Assembly (NCBI RefSeq): GCF_001591385.1
Contig: NZ_BCUU01000005.1
Span: 1-64,000 of the forward strand
Length of the DNA stretch: 64,000 nucleotides
Origin: Variovorax soli NBRC 106424
Lineage (GTDB): Bacteria; Pseudomonadota; Gammaproteobacteria; Burkholderiales; Burkholderiaceae_C
Direction: 5' to 3'
Every line of letters starts with the position of its first letter. Within the stretch, counting starts at the first letter, position 1. The notes under the pieces were generated by a model. The model was not told where the DNA came from. It was given only the letters and a program-made list of their open reading frames with translations, and ran no database searches. A program made the position numbers and the translations under genes. This document shows positions 60,687-64,000 of the stretch, piece after piece.

Positions 60687-61016
60687 CGGCCGGTTCGGAC
60701 TCTGCGGCTTGGCGTTCCTCGGGCTCCATCACCCGTCGCCCCTGCGCCGTCAACGGGTTGTGACGTAATCTGTACGTCCGCATAGGGCACGCAGGGGCCG
60801 AACTGCTTGAGTTCGATCGTTGGCTGCTTCGGCCGCAGAAAGCGGCCCTTCCGATCGGGCCGTGCGTACTTCCGCAACGGGCCCGAACCCGGAGTTCGAC
60901 CTATCCAGATAGCCGACGTTCTTGCATGACCAGTCCCCCACTCTTACGGTGGCAGATGGCGGCGTTTCATATCCACAGCCAGGTCCTGGTGGCCAGGCGT
61001 TACACGCGGCCTGCCC
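60687..61016. other. Gene-poor seam between catabolic block and stress locus
   Basis: 330 bases between the convergent Bug and USP genes, with a GC-rich hairpin at 60831-60847. No open frame with coding character was seen. It marks the return to the low-oxygen locus. Confidence 0.55.
60831..60847. terminator. Hairpin between convergent genes
   Basis: GGCCGC-AGAAA-GCGGCC: a perfect 6-bp stem with a 5-base loop, followed on the + strand by CTTCC. It could act as a weak terminator for the Bug gene, or be part of a dispersed intergenic repeat. Confidence 0.4.
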
Positions 61017-61865
61017 TCAGTGCGCCATGAAGACCGGCACCGTCATCGACTCGAGCACACGGCGCGTTGCTCCGCCGAGCATCAGTTCGCGAAAGCGCGA
61101 GTGGCCGTACCCGCCCATCACCAGCAGGTCGGTATCCAGGTCGGCCAGGCGCGACAGCAAGGCATCGCCGATCTCGAAGTCGACCGTGTCGCGCTCGGCG
61201 CTCGCTGCCACGCCGTGGCGGCTCAGGTGCTGCAGCAGCAGCGGGACCTGCAGGTCCGCGCTCTCGTCTTCCTGCGCTGCGCCGGGCTTGCCATAGCTGA
61301 CGACGGTGACGTGCGCTGCCCGCGCCAGCGCCGGCAGCGCCGCGCGCACCGCCATCGAAGCCTCCCGGGAGCCATCCCACGCGACCACCACCCGCCGGGG
61401 CATCCGGTCGAAGCGGCCCGCGTAGGGGTGCATGAGAACGGGACACCCCGTCTCCATCAGCACGCGCTGCGGCAGGGCGCCCAGCACCGGAAGGCTTTCG
61501 GGGTCGGAAGGATCGTGCTGGCCGACGATCACCAGGTCGCTGCAGCGCCCATGCCTGACCAGCGCGTCGATGACGACCATGTCGACCACCCTCACCTCGT
61601 GCTGGACCTGCTCGCCCACCTGCTCGCGAAAGCTGCGGCTGATGCGCTCGGTGCGCTCGGCCAGGAACTGCGCCGAGCGCGCCATGAAGTCCGAGGGCCC
61701 GCTGCTGAAGGCTTCGGCCGGAATGACGAGCCCGTCATACAGCCCGGAGGAAACGAGCCCGACCAGGTGCGCCTGGTGCGCCTTGGCCCACCGGACGGCG
61801 AATGCAACGCGGTCGTTGCCGCGGGCGGAAGAATCCAGATGGACGAGGATGGTCCTGTAGCTCAT
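61017..61865 (-). CDS. Tandem universal stress protein (two USP domains)
   Basis: A 282-residue protein of two USP domains (about 1-145 and 150-282). The first starts MSYRTILVHLDSS and keeps only part of the signature (VIVGQHDPSDPESLPVLGAL); the second has VMGGYGHSRFRELMLGGATRRV, the GxG-GG form common in tandem USPs. ATG 61865 has GGAG 8 nt upstream; upstream in-frame starts overlap the regulatory site. Divergent from Hsp20, with its own FNR-type site at 61958. Confidence 0.93.
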   Translation of the reverse strand: MSYRTILVHLDSSARGNDRVAFAVRWAKAHQAHLVGLVSSGLYDGLVIPAEAFSSGPSDFMARSAQFLAERTERISRSFREQVGEQVQHEVRVVDMVVIDALVRHGRCSDLVIVGQHDPSDPESLPVLGALPQRVLMETGCPVLMHPYAGRFDRMPRRVVVAWDGSREASMAVRAALPALARAAHVTVVSYGKPGAAQEDESADLQVPLLLQHLSRHGVAASAERDTVDFEIGDALLSRLADLDTDLLVMGGYGHSRFRELMLGGATRRVLESMTVPVFMAH

Positions 61866-61957
61866 GGTCTGCTCCATTGGGCGAGTCTTTCTGCAATCCG
61901 CGATGCGGGTCCCGCGGCGAACTGCGGCCATCGTCCGCCCCCCGTTGCCCGGCACAT

Positions 61958-61971
61958 TTGACGTGCATCAA
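61958..61971 (-). promoter_or_regulatory. FNR-type site for the tandem USP gene
   Basis: On the + strand TTGAC-GTGC-ATCAA, one base from consensus. The minus-strand hexamer GACGAT (61930-61935) is centred 32 bp away toward the USP gene, which starts at 61865. Confidence 0.7.
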
Positions 61972-62020
61972 GAAAAGCCTCGCTACCCTCCCTCGCCTGC
62001 AGCGCGCAATCGGCTTTGGT

Positions 62021-62034
62021 TTGACGCAGCGCAA
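62021..62034 (+). promoter_or_regulatory. FNR-type site for the hsp20 operon
   Basis: TTGAC-GCAG-CGCAA. TACATT (62057-62062) is centred exactly 32 bp downstream as -10 element. The hsp20 gene starts at 62138, so the leader is about 70 bases. Confidence 0.72.
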
Positions 62035-62137
62035 AGACTGCGCGGCCGCTCGTTCCTACATTGAGCCTGCCTGGCCGGATTCGCAGTGGCGCGTTGTCCA
62101 AGGGCCAGCGAACCGATCAACCCTGGAAGGACGCACC

Positions 62138-62563
62138 ATGAACTCGCTGACACGACTGGACCGCATCGAATCCATGTTTCCCGAACTCTTCCGGCGCTGG
62201 GCCCGGCCCATGCCGTTCTTCGAAGACGTCGAGCTTCCGGCGGACATCCGGATCGACGTCACCGAGAACGACAAGGAATTCATCGTGACCGCCGACCTGC
62301 CCGGCGCCAGGAAGGACGACGTGCATGTTTCCGTCGACGGCAACTACGTCTCGATCTCGGCCGAGGTGAAGAAGGACGAGGAGAAGAAGGAAGGCCGGTC
62401 GATCATCAAGGAGACCTATCGCGGCAGCATGTCGCGGGGCTTCACGCTGGCCAGCGAGGTGGACGACAAGGCCTCGATCGCCAGGATGGAAGACGGCGTG
62501 CTTCGGCTGACCCTGCCCAAGCGCCATGGCGCGGGCGGCAGCAAGCAGCTCACCATTCAGTGA
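62138..62563 (+). CDS. Small heat-shock protein (Hsp20/alpha-crystallin family)
   Basis: A 141-residue chaperone. The alpha-crystallin domain spans about 38-135: DIRIDVTENDKEFIVTADLPGARKDDVHVSVDGNYVSI and the C-terminal GVLRLTLPK motif. The short N-terminal arm (SMFPELFRRWARPMPF) is typical of bacterial class A. GGAAGGA precedes the ATG. The FNR-type promoter suggests low-oxygen rather than heat induction. A USP follows 29 bp downstream. Confidence 0.93.
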   Translation: MNSLTRLDRIESMFPELFRRWARPMPFFEDVELPADIRIDVTENDKEFIVTADLPGARKDDVHVSVDGNYVSISAEVKKDEEKKEGRSIIKETYRGSMSRGFTLASEVDDKASIARMEDGVLRLTLPKRHGAGGSKQLTIQ

Positions 62564-62592
62564 ACGGCCGGAACCGACCGGCCGCAAACGCC

Positions 62593-63075
62593 ATGTACAG
62601 CAAGATTCTGGTACCAGTGGACGGCAGCCACACCGGCAAGCTCGGCGTGCAGGAAGCCATCCGGCTGGCCGCATCGCAAAAGGTGCCGGCCCGCCTGCGG
62701 CTGATCCACGTGATCGACGACTTTCCGATGCTGGTGGAAATGTCCAGCGTCGTGAGCTTCGACAAGGCCATGCACGTGCTGCGCGAGAGCGGGCAGGCCA
62801 TCCTCGAGCAGGCCAGGCAGCTGGCCAGCGCAGCCGACGTGCATGCCGACGTGACCCTGCGCGAGGCGACCGGCAAGCGCATCGCCACCGAGGTCCTGGC
62901 GGAAGCCAGGGAATCGGGCTGCGACCTCATCGTGATGGGAACCCATGGGCGACGCGGCCTCACCCGCGTGGCACTGGGCAGCGACGCCGACATGGTGGTC
63001 GCCGCCAGCCACGTCCCGGTGCTGCTGGTGCGCGGCCAGGACAAGCCGGATGAAGGCAAGGGAGCAGGCACGTGA
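62593..63075 (+). CDS. Universal stress protein (UspA family)
   Basis: A 160-residue USP starting [15 protein letters not shown] with intact ATP-binding signature GTHGRRGLTRVALGSDADMV. It follows hsp20 closely and is probably in the same transcript (hsp20-usp-flavodoxin). Fifth USP protein in the window. Confidence 0.93.
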   Translation: MYSKILVPVDGSHTGKLGVQEAIRLAASQKVPARLRLIHVIDDFPMLVEMSSVVSFDKAMHVLRESGQAILEQARQLASAADVHADVTLREATGKRIATEVLAEARESGCDLIVMGTHGRRGLTRVALGSDADMVVAASHVPVLLVRGQDKPDEGKGAGT

Positions 63076-63142
63076 AGCCGGACGCGGGCTATCGCAGGCC
63101 GGCTGCGCGCACCATGGGCTCGTTCGCTGCAGGAGAAATCAG

Positions 63143-63673
63143 ATGAGCAGGATCCTGGTGGTCAGCTTTTCATGGACGGGCACGTGCACCCGCCTGGCCA
63201 AGCTCATGTGCAGCCAGCAGCCGGGCTGGCAGCTTGGCGAGATCCGCCTGGAGAAGCCGCGCAAGGGCCAGGCCGGCTATTGGCGCTGCGTGCTGGATTC
63301 CGTCTTGCGGCTTCGCCCGGCCATTCGCTACGAAGGGCCGTTTCCGCGCGACTTCGATGCCGTGGTGCTCGTCTCGCCGATCTGGGCCTTCAGCCTGGCC
63401 GGGCCGATGCGAAGCTTCGTCCACACCCGGCGCGAGCATCTGCCCGACGTTGCGGTGATCTCCGTGATGGGCGGCGCCGGCGCAGCCAACGCCGTGCGCG
63501 AGGTCGAGCGCATCATCGGCCGGCCGAGCGCGCTGCATGCCGCCTTCACCATGCAGGACGTCGAGAGCGGCCATGCCGGCATCGGGTCCAGAAGGTTCGG
63601 CGACGCCCTGCGCGAGCTGGAGGACTCCAAGCATCCCGAAAGCTTTGCCGCCCTCTCGCCCCGCCCCGCGTGA
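63143..63673 (+). CDS. Flavodoxin-like protein
   Basis: A 176-residue flavodoxin-fold protein: SRILVVSFSWTGTCTRLAKLM is the FMN phosphate loop (S-x-T-G-T), VVLVSPIWAFSLAGPMRSFV the second FMN loop. AGGAGA precedes the ATG. It probably carries electrons or reduces quinones in the low-oxygen state. It follows the USP by 67 bp without a clear promoter. Confidence 0.85.
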   Translation: MSRILVVSFSWTGTCTRLAKLMCSQQPGWQLGEIRLEKPRKGQAGYWRCVLDSVLRLRPAIRYEGPFPRDFDAVVLVSPIWAFSLAGPMRSFVHTRREHLPDVAVISVMGGAGAANAVREVERIIGRPSALHAAFTMQDVESGHAGIGSRRFGDALRELEDSKHPESFAALSPRPA

Positions 63674-63724
63674 GCCGGCCCTGCATGAGCCATCGCACAC
63701 ACACACCAGCGACAGAGGACGTCC

Positions 63725-64000
63725 ATGAAGCATCTCACGCGCGAACAACGCAACGCACTGGCTCGGCAGCTCGACACGATGCGCCGACAGGTGCTCGACG
63801 AACTGAGCAACAGCACACCCGGTACCTTCGCCCAGCCCGCCCTCAACGCGGGTCAGGAAGTGCACACGCGTGCCGACGAAGCCGAGGCCGAGCGCGAAGA
63901 CGGCGTGCACCAGGCCGAGATCGAGATCGACCGCCGGCGGCTGCAAGACATCGAACGGGCCCAGCTGCGGCTGAGCGAGGGGCGCTACGGCATCTGTGCC
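63725..64000 (+). CDS. DksA/TraR-family protein, N-terminal part (3' end outside window)
   Basis: 92 residues are visible: MKHLTREQRNALARQLDTMR, a central coiled-coil part with EIDRRRLQDIERAQLRL and the start of the zinc finger SEGRYGICA, where the first Cys of the C4 or C2 finger appears. DksA/TraR proteins bind RNA polymerase and adjust stringent-response promoters. GAGGACG lies before the ATG. Truncated by the window end. Confidence 0.8.
   Translation, partial: MKHLTREQRNALARQLDTMRRQVLDELSNSTPGTFAQPALNAGQEVHTRADEAEAEREDGVHQAEIEIDRRRLQDIERAQLRLSEGRYGICA

Overview
The window is about 64 kb of high-GC DNA with dense, short-spaced operons, TTG/GTG starts and many Bug-type (tripartite tricarboxylate) binding proteins. 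Together these point to a betaproteobacterium of the Burkholderiales, most likely Comamonadaceae (Variovorax-like). The genus is inferred, since no rRNA or other marker gene is present. No tRNA, rRNA, CRISPR array or intact mobile element was seen.

The two ends (1-15.2 kb and 61.0-64.0 kb) form a low-oxygen/stationary-phase stress locus: an Ala-rich protein, PPK2, a SYLF lipoprotein, a small cytochrome c, a BON protein, five universal stress proteins (USPs), a beta-CASP nuclease-like protein, an FNR-family regulator, a hybrid kinase with its response regulator, an HtrA-like protease, acetyl-CoA synthetase, Hsp20, a flavodoxin and a DksA/TraR protein. From memory, this gene mix resembles the low-oxygen-activated (lxa) locus of Burkholderia cenocepacia. 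Nine FNR-type sites (TTGNN-N4-NNCAA) lie before its transcription units. Every one has a -10-like hexamer centred 32 bp downstream, which is class II activator geometry. None was noticed at gene starts in the central 46 kb.

The centre (15.2-60.7 kb) is a chain of catabolic and transport modules separated by gene-poor seams:
(a) 15.2-22.0 kb: a branched-chain-type ABC importer whose permease and two ATPases are fused into one 866-residue protein, a divergent GntR regulator, and two small genes.
(b) 22.7-39.1 kb: VOC protein, MFS transporter, LysR and TetR regulators, a second and unfused ABC importer, then an ACMSD-like decarboxylase, an old yellow enzyme, a two-subunit molybdenum hydroxylase, a VOC protein, a dihydroxypyridine-hydroxylase-like monooxygenase and a Bug protein. 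The enzymes suggest degradation of an N-heteroaromatic carboxylate. An IS5-type transposase remnant lies on one side and an SDR remnant on the other.
(c) 39.5-47.8 kb: a seven-gene minus-strand operon (2-hydroxyacid dehydrogenase, Bug, FAH hydrolase, SDR, Bug, galactarate dehydratase, GntR), divergent from a helix-turn-helix/citrate-synthase fusion. It is probably for sugar diacids.
(d) 48.5-60.7 kb: a TetR regulator with a perfect 18-bp palindrome over the next promoter, then an operon for hydrolase, VOC dioxygenase-like protein, aryl-AMP/CoA ligase, thioesterase, salicylyl-CoA-hydroxylase-like monooxygenase, Bug, maleate isomerase and a second hydrolase; then an AraC regulator, a third hydrolase and another Bug protein. 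CoA activation plus ring hydroxylation plus maleate isomerase does not match a single pathway I know, so this is the best candidate for an undescribed system.

Start codons were chosen by ribosome-binding site, overlap and family start. Promoter and operator calls come from reading the sequence only.
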